From: Streptomyces xiaopingdaonensis
Lineage (GTDB): Bacteria > Actinomycetota > Actinomycetes > Streptomycetales > Streptomycetaceae
Assembly (NCBI RefSeq): GCF_000262345.1
Contig: NZ_AJTQ01000222.1
Span: forward strand, 52,422-116,421
DNA length: 64,000 nucleotides
Reading direction: 5' to 3'
The notes below the pieces were generated by a model. The model saw nothing but the letters and a program-made list of their open reading frames with translations. It was not told the DNA's origin and did no database searches. Shown in pieces: positions 1-7,814 of the stretch (positions are counted from its first letter, which is position 1; each line of letters begins with the position of its first letter). Position numbers and translations under genes: made by a program.

Positions 1-573
1 CCGTGGCTTGCCTGCCTCAATGAGGTGGAACAACTGGGTCGCCCAGACGTCAGCCTCGCCGACCTTGCGCCGGAGGGCGGCCTCCTCGATCACGAAGCTG
101 AACGCCTTCGTCTGCTTGGCCAGCAGACTCTGACGTTCCAACCGTCCCCTGGCCCGTTCGTCGATCGTCTCGTCGTCCAAGGGCGGGCAGTGGGCACCGA
201 GGAGGGCGCGTGCGTAGCCCTCGCATTGCAGCAGCCCCGGGATGAACTGAGTCTCGTACCAGCAGAGGGCCACCGCCGCGCTCTCCGCCTCCATGAAGTC
301 CTGCGAGTACGAAGGAAACCGCTCCGGCCGCAGGAACTCCTCGGCCGCCGCCAACTTCCCGTGCGCGCCGCAGAGTTCGTCGGCGATGCGCAGCACGTGG
401 GCCTGTGGCTTGCGGACGCCGCGCTCCATGCCCTTGATCGAGTCGATGCCGTACTTGGCCTCGTCGGCGAGCTGCTGGCGCGTGAGGCCGGCGGCCTCGC
501 GCCAGCGTTTCATCTGGTCTCCGGCGTACCGCCACGCCATCGGGCGCTCGTCGCCGTTCCTGCCGACCGGCAT
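1..573 (-). CDS. XRE family regulator with DUF5753 domain (3' end outside window)
   Basis: The reading frame runs leftward from an ATG at 573 to base 1 without a stop, giving 191 codons, so the gene continues beyond the left edge. The start has a good ribosome site (GGGGAGG, about 6 bases upstream). Residues about 18-75 form a helix-turn-helix with LTRQQLADEAKYGIDSIKG followed by MERGVRKP, typical of XRE repressors. The next part (FMEAESAAVALCWYETQFIPGLLQCEGYA split over two stretches) is the signature of DUF5753, a putative ligand-binding domain. Such regulators are very common in streptomycetes and usually sit beside a small DUF397-like gene; here the divergent neighbour at 679 is a different small protein. 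Family assignment is firm; target genes are unknown. Confidence 0.88.
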   Translation of the reverse strand, partial: MPVGRNGDERPMAWRYAGDQMKRWREAAGLTRQQLADEAKYGIDSIKGMERGVRKPQAHVLRIADELCGAHGKLAAAEEFLRPERFPSYSQDFMEAESAAVALCWYETQFIPGLLQCEGYARALLGAHCPPLDDETIDERARGRLERQSLLAKQTKAFSFVIEEAALRRKVGEADVWATQLFHLIEAGKPR

Positions 574-678
574 CGGCCACCTCCCCGCCCGGGCAGGGGG
601 AGGTGCCCGGGGGTACAACCACCGTGCGTACCCGCGCTGTTACTCAGAAGCATACGCCCGAGACGGCACGCTTCCGGC

Positions 679-897
679 ATGAACAGCGAGATCCCCCCGG
701 TCGGTGCGTACGCGGTCGACACCCGGACCAACCGCATCGGCAGGGTGATGGACGCGGGTGGCCCGTACGTACAACTGCGGCCGCCGACGGGCGGCTACGA
801 GTGGGACGTCCCGCCGGAGGCGGTCCGCGCCGCGGGCACGCTCGAGGAACTGCGTGCCCGCGTCCGGGAGCGCAACTGGCACAGCGGGCTTCCGTGA
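679..897 (+). CDS. Small conserved hypothetical protein, 72 residues
   Basis: ATG at 679 begins MNSEIPPVGAYAVDTRTN and the frame closes with TGA at 895-897. The protein is small, has no membrane segment or signal peptide, and contains a proline/glycine-rich centre (YVQLRPPTGGYEWDVPPE) that I associate, from memory, with small streptomycete proteins encoded next to XRE regulators. It is divergent from the XRE/DUF5753 gene with about 105 bases between the starts, so a shared regulatory region is likely. Function is unknown. Longer in-frame versions starting before 679 would run through the regulator's own 5' end and are not favoured. Confidence 0.6.
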   Translation: MNSEIPPVGAYAVDTRTNRIGRVMDAGGPYVQLRPPTGGYEWDVPPEAVRAAGTLEELRARVRERNWHSGLP

Positions 898-931
898 GGC
901 GGTCAACGAACCGCGCACACAACCCCGTTGG

Positions 932-2017
932 TCAGCCCCGTGCCTCGCCGATCAGCACCCGGCAGCCGTTCGCCGCCGAGGTGCGGGCCGCCTGGAGGAC
1001 CTCCAGGGTGGCGGCGGCGTCCCAGGCGGTGACCGGTGGCGGGGCGCCCTCGCGCAGGGAGCGGACGATGCCGCGGTAGTACGCCGGGTAGTCGCCGTCG
1101 AGGCTCGGCACGGGGTGGGCCTCGTCGACGGTGCCGAGCACGCCCCACGCCGGGTCGGGCTCGACGCCCCACGGCATGTCGGGCGCCGGGCGGGCGCCCG
1201 CGCGGAGCGCCGCCTCCTGCGGGTCGAGCCCGTACTTGACGTAGGCGGCCGCGCTCCCCGACGCGCGGAAGCGCGCCCCGTGTTGGGCGGCCGTCGAGCT
1301 CGCCCACAGGTGGCTGCGGACGCCGGAGGCGTGGGTGAGCGCGAGGAAGACGTCGTCGTCGGCTCCGGCGCCCGCGCGGCGGGTGTCCACCTCGGCGTAG
1401 ACGGCGGCGACGGGGCCGAAGAGCACGAGCGCCTGGTCGACGAGGTGGCTGCCGAGGTCGTAGAGCAGGCCGCCGAACTCTTCCGGGTCGCCCGACTCCC
1501 GCCAGCCGCCCTTGGGTTGCGGGCGCCAGCGCTCGAACCGCGACTCGAAGCGGTGGACGTCGCCGAGCGCCCCGCGCTCCAGCAGCGCGGCGAGGGTGCG
1601 GAAGTCGTTGTCCCAGCGGCGGTTCTGGAAGGCGGAGAGGAGCAGCCCCTTGCCCTCGGCCAACTCGCCGAGCGCCACCGCCTCCCGGGCCGTCGGCGCG
1701 AGCGGCTTGTCGACGACGACGGGGAGCCCGGCCTCCAACGCGCGCCGGGCGAGCGGCACATGGGTGCGGTTCGGCGAGGCGATGACCACGAGGTCCAACT
1801 CCTCGGTACGGGCGAGGAGTTCGTCCGCGGTGCCGAAGACGCGCAACTGCGGGCCGAGTTCCTCGACCGCCTGCGCCGCGCGCCCGGCGTCCGAGGTGAC
1901 GACGGCGGAGACGCCGATGCCGTCGACGGAGGCGAGGAGCGGGGCGTGGAAGTAGCGGCCCGCTGTGCCGTAGCCGATGAGGCCGGCGCGGAGCTCTCCT
2001 GGGGGCGGTGCGTTCAT
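932..2017 (-). CDS. Gfo/Idh/MocA family NAD(P)-dependent oxidoreductase
   Basis: The start is ATG at 2017 (MNAPPPGELRAGLIGYGTAG) with a GGGAGA ribosome site; 361 residues. The N-terminal Rossmann fold has the nucleotide motif GLIGYGTAGRYFHAPLL and the family hallmark VDKPLAPTAREAVALGELAE (EKP-type lysine in VVVDKPL). The C-terminal part contains the GGLLYDLGSHLVDQALVLFG helix with the conserved D and H of this family. Members oxidise or reduce sugars, inositols or related polyols; the substrate cannot be read from sequence. No operon partner other than the small membrane protein 37 bases upstream on the same strand is seen. An in-frame extension upstream to 2302 lacks support because it would overlap that membrane gene. 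Confidence 0.88.
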   Translation of the reverse strand: MNAPPPGELRAGLIGYGTAGRYFHAPLLASVDGIGVSAVVTSDAGRAAQAVEELGPQLRVFGTADELLARTEELDLVVIASPNRTHVPLARRALEAGLPVVVDKPLAPTAREAVALGELAEGKGLLLSAFQNRRWDNDFRTLAALLERGALGDVHRFESRFERWRPQPKGGWRESGDPEEFGGLLYDLGSHLVDQALVLFGPVAAVYAEVDTRRAGAGADDDVFLALTHASGVRSHLWASSTAAQHGARFRASGSAAAYVKYGLDPQEAALRAGARPAPDMPWGVEPDPAWGVLGTVDEAHPVPSLDGDYPAYYRGIVRSLREGAPPPVTAWDAAATLEVLQAARTSAANGCRVLIGEARG

Positions 2018-2054
2018 GTGCCGAGTCTCCCAGCGTCCGCCGGGGACCGCAGGC

Positions 2055-2315
2055 TCAGCCCCCGACGGCGAGGAAGAGGAACGACCACAGCAGCGCGACG
2101 ATCCCGGCCGCGAACCCGCTCTTCGCGAGCCACGAGGGCCGGACGTCGTGCGCGAGCGCGCCGAGGACCAGCGCCGACGTCCCGAGGATGATCCCGAAGG
2201 CGAAGAAGGCGAGCACGCCGCAGGCGACGCCCGCGACCGCCAGCCCGTCGCCCTCACGGAGAAACCTCTGCGGAGCCTCCGCTTCCGCGCCGGCGGACCC
2301 ACTCACCTCGCCCAT
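2055..2315 (-). CDS. DUF4190-type small membrane protein
   Basis: ATG at 2315 follows a clear GGGAGG ribosome site. The 86-residue product has an acidic N-terminus then GDGLAVAGVACGVLAFFAFG and a second hydrophobic segment (KSGFAAGIVALLWSFLF), giving two membrane helices separated by a short loop. This two-helix layout with a glycine/alanine-rich first helix matches the DUF4190 family, small integral membrane proteins of unknown role common in Actinobacteria. It lies 37 bases upstream of the Gfo/Idh/MocA gene on the same strand and may be cotranscribed with it; it is divergent from the HAD-IIA gene. Confidence 0.75.
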   Translation of the reverse strand: MGEVSGSAGAEAEAPQRFLREGDGLAVAGVACGVLAFFAFGIILGTSALVLGALAHDVRPSWLAKSGFAAGIVALLWSFLFLAVGG

Positions 2316-2536
2316 AGCGGGCACCTCCCGAAGAATCGGCCGAGTCGACCTCATGCCCCGTACGTACGCCACGCTAACGGGCGCGGTGCGTGAGAAGGAC
2401 CGCTTGGCGCATCCTCGCCGCCCGCGAGGTCGGGGCCCCGCAGCGGGAGCCCGCCCGCACCCCTCCGGTTACGCTGAAGCCCCGGGTCCGGGCGGCTCGG
2501 GCGCACCTTCGACGTCGACCGGCAGGGAGCCCGCAC

Positions 2537-3316
2537 GTGGCAGAGCGCAAACCCATCGAGTCCTGGCTCACCGACATGGACGGTGTGCTGATGCACGAGG
2601 GCATCCCGGTCCCCGGCGCGGACTCCTTCATCAAGCGCCTCAAGGAGTCCGGACGCTCCTTCCTCGTGCTCACCAACAACTCGATACACACCCCGCGCGA
2701 CCTGACCGCCCGCCTCAGCCGCATCGGGCTCCACGTACCCACCGAGAACATCTGGACCTCGGCGCTCGCCACCGCCCAGTTCCTCGACGACCAGCGCCCC
2801 CACGGCACCGCGTACGTCATCGGGGAGGCAGGACTGACGACGGCGCTCCACGACATCGGCTACGTCCTCTCCGACCAGGAGCCCGACTACGTCGTCCTCG
2901 GCGAGACGCGCACGTACAGCTTCGAGGCGCTCACCCGCGCGATCCGCCTCATCAACGCCGGCGCCCGCTTCATCGCGACCAACCCCGACGAGACGGGCCC
3001 CTCCGCCGAGGGCGCCCTCCCCGCGACCGGCTCGGTCGCGGCGCTGATCACCAAGGCGACGGGCCAGGAGCCGTACTTCGTCGGCAAGCCCAATCCGCTG
3101 ATGATGCGCGCGGGGCTCAACGCGATCGGCGCGCACTCCGAGACCACGGCGATGATCGGCGACCGGATGGACACCGACGTGCGGGCCGGCATGGAGGCGG
3201 GGCTGGAGACGTTCCTCGTCCTCACCGGGCTGACCAAGGCCGACTCCGTCGAGCGGTTCCCCTTCCGCCCGTCCAACGTCGTCGACTCGATCGCGGAGCT
3301 CGTCGACCTCGTCTGA
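2537..3316 (+). CDS. HAD-IIA (NagD-like) phosphatase
   Basis: GTG at 2537 is preceded by AGGGAG at the right distance; the product is 259 residues. HAD motif I is WLTDMDGVLMHEG (both aspartates present), motif II is LVLTNNS, and motifs III/IV include KPNPLMMRAGL and MIGDRMDTDVRAG. The cap inserted between motifs II and III and the overall length fit the HAD-IIA/NagD subgroup, which dephosphorylates small phosphorylated metabolites such as nucleotides, p-nitrophenyl phosphate or glycolytic by-products. The natural substrate is not evident. The gene is monocistronic, divergent from the DUF4190 gene and separated from the next gene by about 200 bases in which I see nothing else. Confidence 0.9.
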   Translation: MAERKPIESWLTDMDGVLMHEGIPVPGADSFIKRLKESGRSFLVLTNNSIHTPRDLTARLSRIGLHVPTENIWTSALATAQFLDDQRPHGTAYVIGEAGLTTALHDIGYVLSDQEPDYVVLGETRTYSFEALTRAIRLINAGARFIATNPDETGPSAEGALPATGSVAALITKATGQEPYFVGKPNPLMMRAGLNAIGAHSETTAMIGDRMDTDVRAGMEAGLETFLVLTGLTKADSVERFPFRPSNVVDSIAELVDLV

Positions 3317-3522
3317 GACGGGCGCTCCGTACGGAGTAGCCCGGGATGCGGGCGGGCTGCGGGGCTTGCAGCGTCGGGGGTACCGACTGCTCGGGAGGTT
3401 CCGTGTCGCTTGCGTCCGCTGCCCGCTGCCTTGCGCCCCTCGGTGGGTGCGGGGCGATCCCCTACGTGCCGCCCCGCGGTCGCGCCCGTGCGGCGCGGTG
3501 CGCGGGAGAGGGGTGAGCCGGC

Positions 3523-4290
3523 TTGTCCGAGCAACGGACCGCGGGCCGCGGCGGATCGGTGCGCCGGCGGGTGCTCTTCGCCGCCGGGTGGGTTCTCCTG
3601 CTCCTCGCCGTCTGGGTGTTCGCGCGCGGCGCCGTCTCGCTCCACGCGGGCGGGCCGCTCGCCGGACTGCCCGGCAGCCTCGCCGAAGCGGGGCGCCTCG
3701 CCGGGGGCGGGCCGGAACACCGTGTCCCGAGTGGGACGGCCGAGGGGCGTCCGTACGCCGAGGGGCCGCAGAGCGGTCCTGAGCGTCCGCGGCCGGGGGC
3801 GCACGAGCCGCTCGCCGGCGGTGCTGTGCCGCGGACGCTGGTCATCGAGGGCCTGGGCGTGCGCGCCCCCGTGGTGCCCGGTGACGAGGGAGCGCGGCTG
3901 GTGCCGAGCGGCCGTCCGGACGCCGTCGGCTGGTACAGCGGCGGGCCCCTGCCGGGTGCCGACGGTACGGCGCTGCTGGTGGGCCGGTCGGACGCCGGTG
4001 CCCTCGCCGGGCTGGCGGAAGTCCGGCCGGGGGAGCGGGTCGGCGTGGTGCGTGGCGGGTCCCGCGTCGAATTCACCGTCGCCAAGCGCCAGTCGGTGGA
4101 GTGCGGGAGCCTCACCGAGAGCCCGCACCCCTCGCAGCCGGCCGGAGGCCCGCAGGACCCGCTCGGCGGGCCCGCGCCGCACGGCGGGGCGCACCGCGCC
4201 GAACTCCGCCTGCTCGCCTGCACGCAGGAGGGCGGGCCGGGCGCCGACGTGATGGTCTCGGCGTACCTGACGGGGGTGCGGAAGAGCTGA
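3523..4290 (+). CDS. Class F sortase-like membrane protein, catalytic His apparently lost
   Basis: The best start is TTG at 3523 (LSEQRTAGRGG), with a purine-rich GGAGAGGGG upstream; no in-frame ATG exists nearby. A single N-terminal helix (RRVLFAAGWVLLLLAVWVF) anchors the protein, then a low-complexity linker of about 70 residues leads to a sortase fold: LVIEGLGVRAPVVP, VGWYSGG, and the C-terminal strand LRLLACTQE carrying the nucleophile-position Cys. The segment that in class F sortases reads AGHVD reads here LLVGRSDA, so the catalytic His position is Arg, and no obvious catalytic Arg follows the Cys. It may be a non-transpeptidase relative of sortases. No LPxTG substrate gene is adjacent. 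Confidence 0.7.
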   Translation: MSEQRTAGRGGSVRRRVLFAAGWVLLLLAVWVFARGAVSLHAGGPLAGLPGSLAEAGRLAGGGPEHRVPSGTAEGRPYAEGPQSGPERPRPGAHEPLAGGAVPRTLVIEGLGVRAPVVPGDEGARLVPSGRPDAVGWYSGGPLPGADGTALLVGRSDAGALAGLAEVRPGERVGVVRGGSRVEFTVAKRQSVECGSLTESPHPSQPAGGPQDPLGGPAPHGGAHRAELRLLACTQEGGPGADVMVSAYLTGVRKS

Positions 4291-4303
4291 GTGCCGGAGT
4301 CGA

Positions 4304-4347
4304 TACGCCGCCGTACCGAGGTAGGCCCTCCGGGGTACGGCGGCGTA
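4304..4347. terminator. Long hairpin between convergent genes
   Basis: TACGCCGCCGTACC (4304-4317) pairs perfectly with GGTACGGCGGCGTA (4334-4347) around a 16-base loop. It sits 14 bases after the sortase-like stop and 10 bases before the cbtA stop, so it can end transcription from both sides. No U-tract is present, as is common in streptomycetes. Confidence 0.75.
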
Positions 4348-4356
4348 CGCCCGGGG

Positions 4357-5130
4357 TCAGCCCCTTCCGGACGTCCGTCCGAGGCCGAGCGCGCCGAAGA
4401 CGCCGCCGAGGCACGCCCACAGCACGGCGTGCCCGGCGAGCGAGAGCACCCGGAAGTCCCAGAGCAGCGTCGGTGCCACCGGGACAGGGTCCGGGTTGGA
4501 CGGCAGCAGGAAGAGCGCGACGACGGTGAGGACGACCGCGCCGGCGGCCGCCGTGTGCCGGACGGGCGCACCGAACCGCGCGCGCGCCAGGCGCAGTTGC
4601 ACCTGCCAGGCGAGCACCGTTCCGAGGACGCCGACGGCGAGCGCGGCGACCCACAGCGCCTGCCGCTCGCTCACCGTCCCGCCGTCGCCCACGCCCGGCG
4701 GGTTGGCCGGGTACCGCAGCCCCGGCAGCAGCGAGAGCGCGAGGAATCCGGCGCCGGCGAGGAGCAGCGCCCGCCGCCACGGCCCTTCGCCGTCCACCGG
4801 CCTCCCGCGGTGGACGGCCGCGTGGACGAGCGCGAAGAAGACGCCGACGGCGAGCCCGACGACGACGGCGGTGACGACGAGCCCGAAGTGCTGCGTACCG
4901 CGGGTGAAGAGCTCCTCCTCGGCGGCGTGCACATGCCCGGCCGCCGCCTCCTCGGCAGCCGCCCGCTTCTCCTCGGCGACGATCGCCTTGTCCATCAGCG
5001 GCTCGGCGAGCAGCAGCGCGAAGAGCCCCGTGCCGAGCCCCGCGGCGCCGCCCGCCAGGACGCCGCGGCCGAGAACGGGCAGCAGCGGCAGGGGAGTCGG
5101 CGCGTCGACCCCGGTGGAGTTGTCGCTCAT
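4357..5130 (-). CDS. cbtA: CbtA family cobalt transporter subunit
   Basis: ATG at 5130 (MSDNSTGVDAPT); 257 residues. The protein has about six hydrophobic segments, beginning LGRGVLAGGAAGLGTGLFALLLAEP, and a His/Glu-containing loop (AAAGHVHAAEEELF) after the first, matching the CbtA layout. CbtA with CbtB is a predicted cobalt importer placed under cobalamin control in many bacteria. The gene is 14 bases downstream of cbtB on the same strand and so belongs to the riboswitch-controlled unit. The cobalt specificity rests on the family and on the riboswitch upstream, not on direct evidence. Confidence 0.9.
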   Translation of the reverse strand: MSDNSTGVDAPTPLPLLPVLGRGVLAGGAAGLGTGLFALLLAEPLMDKAIVAEEKRAAAEEAAAGHVHAAEEELFTRGTQHFGLVVTAVVVGLAVGVFFALVHAAVHRGRPVDGEGPWRRALLLAGAGFLALSLLPGLRYPANPPGVGDGGTVSERQALWVAALAVGVLGTVLAWQVQLRLARARFGAPVRHTAAAGAVVLTVVALFLLPSNPDPVPVAPTLLWDFRVLSLAGHAVLWACLGGVFGALGLGRTSGRG

Positions 5131-5144
5131 GGTCCGCCTCCCCG

Positions 5145-5360
5145 TCAGTGGCACGGGGCGCCGAAGAGGTGGCGGCCGTCGTGGGAGAACTCGTGGAGGT
5201 ACTCGCCGGTGGCGGAGACGAGGTGGCCGTTGTCGACGAAGACGGCGTAGAGCGCGAGCAGCGCGACGAGCGCGGCGGCGACGGCGATCAGCAGATCCCG
5301 GGCGCGTACGGCGGCCGGGCCCGCGTCCGGTGCGGCCGTGCCGGCGGTGTGCGAGGACAT
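5145..5360 (-). CDS. cbtB: CbtB family cobalt transporter subunit
   Basis: ATG at 5360 is preceded by a strong GGAGGAGG. The 71-residue product has one membrane helix (DLLIAVAAALVALLALYAVF) and ends FSHDGRHLFGAPCH, with the conserved C-terminal histidines of CbtB that probably bind cobalt. It is the first gene of a two-gene unit with cbtA and its leader holds a cobalamin riboswitch, so expression should fall when B12 is plentiful. Confidence 0.92.
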   Translation of the reverse strand: MSSHTAGTAAPDAGPAAVRARDLLIAVAAALVALLALYAVFVDNGHLVSATGEYLHEFSHDGRHLFGAPCH

Positions 5361-5394
5361 CGCAGAACCTCCTCCTGGGGTTACCACGCCCCAT

Positions 5395-5530
5395 CGGTGG
5401 AGAAGCGACGGGTCAGTTCCTGACTCCCGCTGCGGTGCAGCGGTCACAGTGGCGGGACCGTCCCGGATTCGCACCGGGTTCCTGCGCACCGTCGCCCCGT
5501 ATGAACATGTGTGGCTCGGACGGTGGCATC
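5395..5530 (-). promoter_or_regulatory. Cobalamin (B12) riboswitch in the cbtBA leader
   Basis: Read on the minus strand the leader contains the conserved core CCGGTGCGAATCCGG followed by GACGGTCCCGCCACTGTGA, which includes the B12 box GCCACTG, and then GAGTCAGGAAC. This order and spacing is the cobalamin aptamer consensus. It lies 35-170 bases upstream of the cbtB start, where it can control ribosome access or termination. Outer boundaries are estimates from where the paired elements seem to end. Confidence 0.92.
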
Positions 5531-5797
5531 ACCGGGTGGGCATGTCAACGGCGCCTCGGTGTGAGCGGTTCCTGGTGCCCTGCTCAGCAGGGGTGCATGG
5601 CGGACGCAGCCGACCGTAACGGGATCTCCACAACCTCTCGCTGCCCGCCTCCGGCGCCGTCCCGTGTGACACGATGGCCGGAAGCCACAGGTGCTCAGGG
5701 GGGCCGGAGCAGCCGTCGGCGGCGCAACTCGCGCCGGCCGCGGGGCAGTTCCGTCCGGAAGTCGGTCGAGGCGCATTCACCACCCGAGGGGGAGTCG

Positions 5798-6844
5798 ATG
5801 TACGGCAGTCACGGCGGCCGCGGACACCGCGGTGCCCGGGCTCGGCTGGTCGCGGGCAGCGCGGTGGCGGGGGCGGCCCTGCTGCTCGCCGGCTGCTCCT
5901 CGTCCGGGGACTCGGACGACGACGGCGCCGGGAAGCCGCAGGAGAAGCAGCGGCCGAAGTCGGAGGCTCCCTACTGGGTCAACCCGGAGGGCAAGGCGGC
6001 CCGACAGGCCGCCGAGTACCGGGAGGACGACGACGACCGCAACGCGAAGCTCATCGAGCGCATCGCGAGCCAGCCGATGGCCGACTGGGTGCGCCCCGAG
6101 GACGCGAAGGCGCAGACCGAGCAGCTCACCAAGGCGGCCGAGAAGGCCGACCGCAGCGCCCTGCTCGTCGTCTACAACATCCCGCACCGCGACTGCGGCC
6201 AGTACTCGCAGGGCGGCGCCGGCGACGCCGACGAGTACCGCGAGTTCGTCGACGCCGTCGCCGAGGGGATCGGCGACCGGGAGGCGACCGTCGTCGTCGA
6301 GCCGGACGCGCTGCCGCACCTGCTCGCCGAGGGGTGCACACCGGAGGAGTTCCACGACGAGCGGTACGCGCTCCTCAAGGAAGCCGTCACCACGCTGAAG
6401 GCGAAGCCGAAGACGAAGGTCTACCTCGACGCCGGCAATCCGCTGTGGGTGCGCGACCCGGGCGGCCTCGTCGAGCCGCTCCAGCGCGCCGGCATCGGGG
6501 AGGCCGACGGCTTCGCGCTCAACGTCTCCAACTACCAGACGACGGCGTCCAACAAGGCGTACGGCAAGAAGCTCTCGGCGATGATCGGCAACAAGCCGTT
6601 CGTCATCGACACCAGCCGCAACGGCAACGGCCCCGTGAAGGGCGCCGAGGACGAGGAGTCCTGGTGCAACCCGGACGGCAGGGCGCTTGGCGAGGAGCCG
6701 ACGACGCGCACGGGCGAAGAACTCGTCGACGCCTACCTGTGGATCAAGCGTCCCGGCGAGTCGGACGGGGAGTGCAAGGGCGGGCCCAAGGCCGGCGCCT
6801 GGTGGCCGAAGTACGCGCTCGAACTGGCGCGGAACGCCGGGTAG
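5798..6844 (+). CDS. GH6 family cellulase-like lipoprotein
   Basis: ATG at 5798 with GAGGGGGA upstream; 348 residues. A signal sequence ends in a lipobox (LLLAGCSSSG, Cys about residue 33) followed by an acidic linker, so the enzyme is probably tethered outside the membrane. The catalytic domain has GH6 marks: VVYNIPHRDCGQ, the acid Asp in VVVEPDALPH, LDAGNPLW, LNVSNYQTT, DTSRNGNGP and WCNPDG. The usual LDAGH histidine is Asn here. It would cut beta-1,4-glucan. In S. coelicolor a GH6 gene (cslZ) accompanies cslA-glxA; this may be its counterpart, but here it is in opposite orientation and separated by a GNAT gene, a CRISPR array and a toxin-antitoxin-like pair. The 267 bases before it hold nothing I can name. 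Confidence 0.87.
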   Translation: MYGSHGGRGHRGARARLVAGSAVAGAALLLAGCSSSGDSDDDGAGKPQEKQRPKSEAPYWVNPEGKAARQAAEYREDDDDRNAKLIERIASQPMADWVRPEDAKAQTEQLTKAAEKADRSALLVVYNIPHRDCGQYSQGGAGDADEYREFVDAVAEGIGDREATVVVEPDALPHLLAEGCTPEEFHDERYALLKEAVTTLKAKPKTKVYLDAGNPLWVRDPGGLVEPLQRAGIGEADGFALNVSNYQTTASNKAYGKKLSAMIGNKPFVIDTSRNGNGPVKGAEDEESWCNPDGRALGEEPTTRTGEELVDAYLWIKRPGESDGECKGGPKAGAWWPKYALELARNAG

Positions 6845-6845
6845 T

Positions 6846-7313
6846 TCACGGGCGGCGGACGTCGCACCGGTAGAGCTGGCGAGGGCCGCCCTCGGGCCCC
6901 GGCGGTGCGGGCTCGGCCGGGGAGAACCCGAGCCGTTCGTAGAAGGCCCGGGCGCCGCTCGCCTCGGCACCGGGATGGGCCGCCCCGAAGGTCACGACCT
7001 CGATTCGCCCCGGCGGCCGGACGAAGCGCCGCACGCACTCCGCAAGGAGCGCGCGCCCCACGCCGCGCCTGCGCGCCTGCTCGGTGACGACGAGCCAGTC
7101 GAGGTGCGCCGGTCGGCCGGGACCGAAGAGCACCCCGCCGAGGAGCTGTTGCGCCCCCGGCCGGACGAGTGCGGTGCCGCGGACGAGATGCCTGCCCAGC
7201 GCCCGCCGGAAGCCGGGCACTTCGACCATGGGACCGAACCACTGCTCGACCTCGGCCGCGAGGCGCAGCAGCCCGTCGGTGTCCTCTTCCGTCGCCGTGC
7301 GCACGCCCGCCAT
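6846..7313 (-). CDS. GNAT family N-acetyltransferase
   Basis: ATG at 7313 (MAGVRTATEEDTDGLLRLA); 155 residues, normal for a single GNAT domain. The acetyl-CoA binding motif A is visible as WLVVTEQARRRGVGRALLAECV (R-R-R-G-V-G-R), and motif B as ARAFYERLGF. The acceptor substrate is unknown. The stop lies one base from the end of the convergent GH6 gene. Confidence 0.88.
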   Translation of the reverse strand: MAGVRTATEEDTDGLLRLAAEVEQWFGPMVEVPGFRRALGRHLVRGTALVRPGAQQLLGGVLFGPGRPAHLDWLVVTEQARRRGVGRALLAECVRRFVRPPGRIEVVTFGAAHPGAEASGARAFYERLGFSPAEPAPPGPEGGPRQLYRCDVRRP

Positions 7314-7563
7314 CCATGCGATTCTGCCAGCATCCCGTGCTCGCAACCCGGCGCCTCGCGCCCGCAACAGGGCGCGCTTCCGGTGGAGTTGTGAGACGGC
7401 ACGGCTTACGGGGTGCGCCGGCGGTAAGTTGGGATTGCGGATGTATACGGGGTGCTGGGCGGGTTCGGGGGTGCGGCTGAGTGGGACTCGGTGGTCTGTC
7501 GGGAGCAGGTGCGAGGTGAAGCAAATTTCGGGTACTCGCTCGTAGGAGTGCAGGTCGGGAAGT
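7314..7563 (+). promoter_or_regulatory. Probable CRISPR leader / intergenic region
   Basis: This 250-base stretch precedes the first perfect CRISPR repeat and, because the degenerate repeat is at the far end, is on the expected leader side. It is less GC-rich than its surroundings in places (for example GGATGTATAC near 7440 and AGCAAATTTCGGG near 7521). No gene is convincing here. Confidence 0.5.
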
Positions 7564-7775
7564 GTGGTCCCCGCGCGTGCGGGGGTGGTCCGCCAGTCAC
7601 GGTGCCGATGCCTGCGTCGGTCGAGTGGTCCCCGCGCGTGCGGGGGTGGTCCGGCCGACCTCACGGTGGAGACGACCGAGCAGGAGTGGTCCCCGCGCGT
7701 GCGGGGGTGGTCCGGACTCGCTCAAGGCCGTCGGTGCCCTGATCCTGTGACCCCCGCGCATGCGGGGTGGTCCAG
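7564..7775 (+). CRISPR. Type I-E CRISPR mini-array, 4 repeats and 3 spacers
   Basis: Repeats of 29 bases begin at 7564, 7625, 7686 and 7747, exactly 61 bases apart, so each spacer is 32 bases (7593-7624, 7654-7685, 7715-7746). The first three repeats are identical and start GTGGTCCCCGCGCGTGCGGG; the inner GC palindrome is typical of type I-E repeats in actinomycetes. The fourth begins GTGACCCCCGCGCATGCGGG and lacks one G, the usual decay of the leader-distal repeat. No cas gene lies in the window, so processing would depend on Cas proteins encoded elsewhere. The three spacers differ from each other. Confidence 0.96.
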
Positions 7776-7814
7776 TACCGTGTAGGTCAAGACCATGTGC
7801 ACCTCGGAGGGGAC

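Noticed and set aside
4496..6844. 782-codon + frame ending with the GH6 gene
   Set aside because: Only the part from 5798 has normal codon bias; the remainder is antisense to cbtA, cbtB and the riboswitch.
7452..7785. Short frames translated from the CRISPR repeats
   Set aside because: They encode repeated WSPRVRGWS-like motifs that come from the repeat DNA itself and are not proteins.
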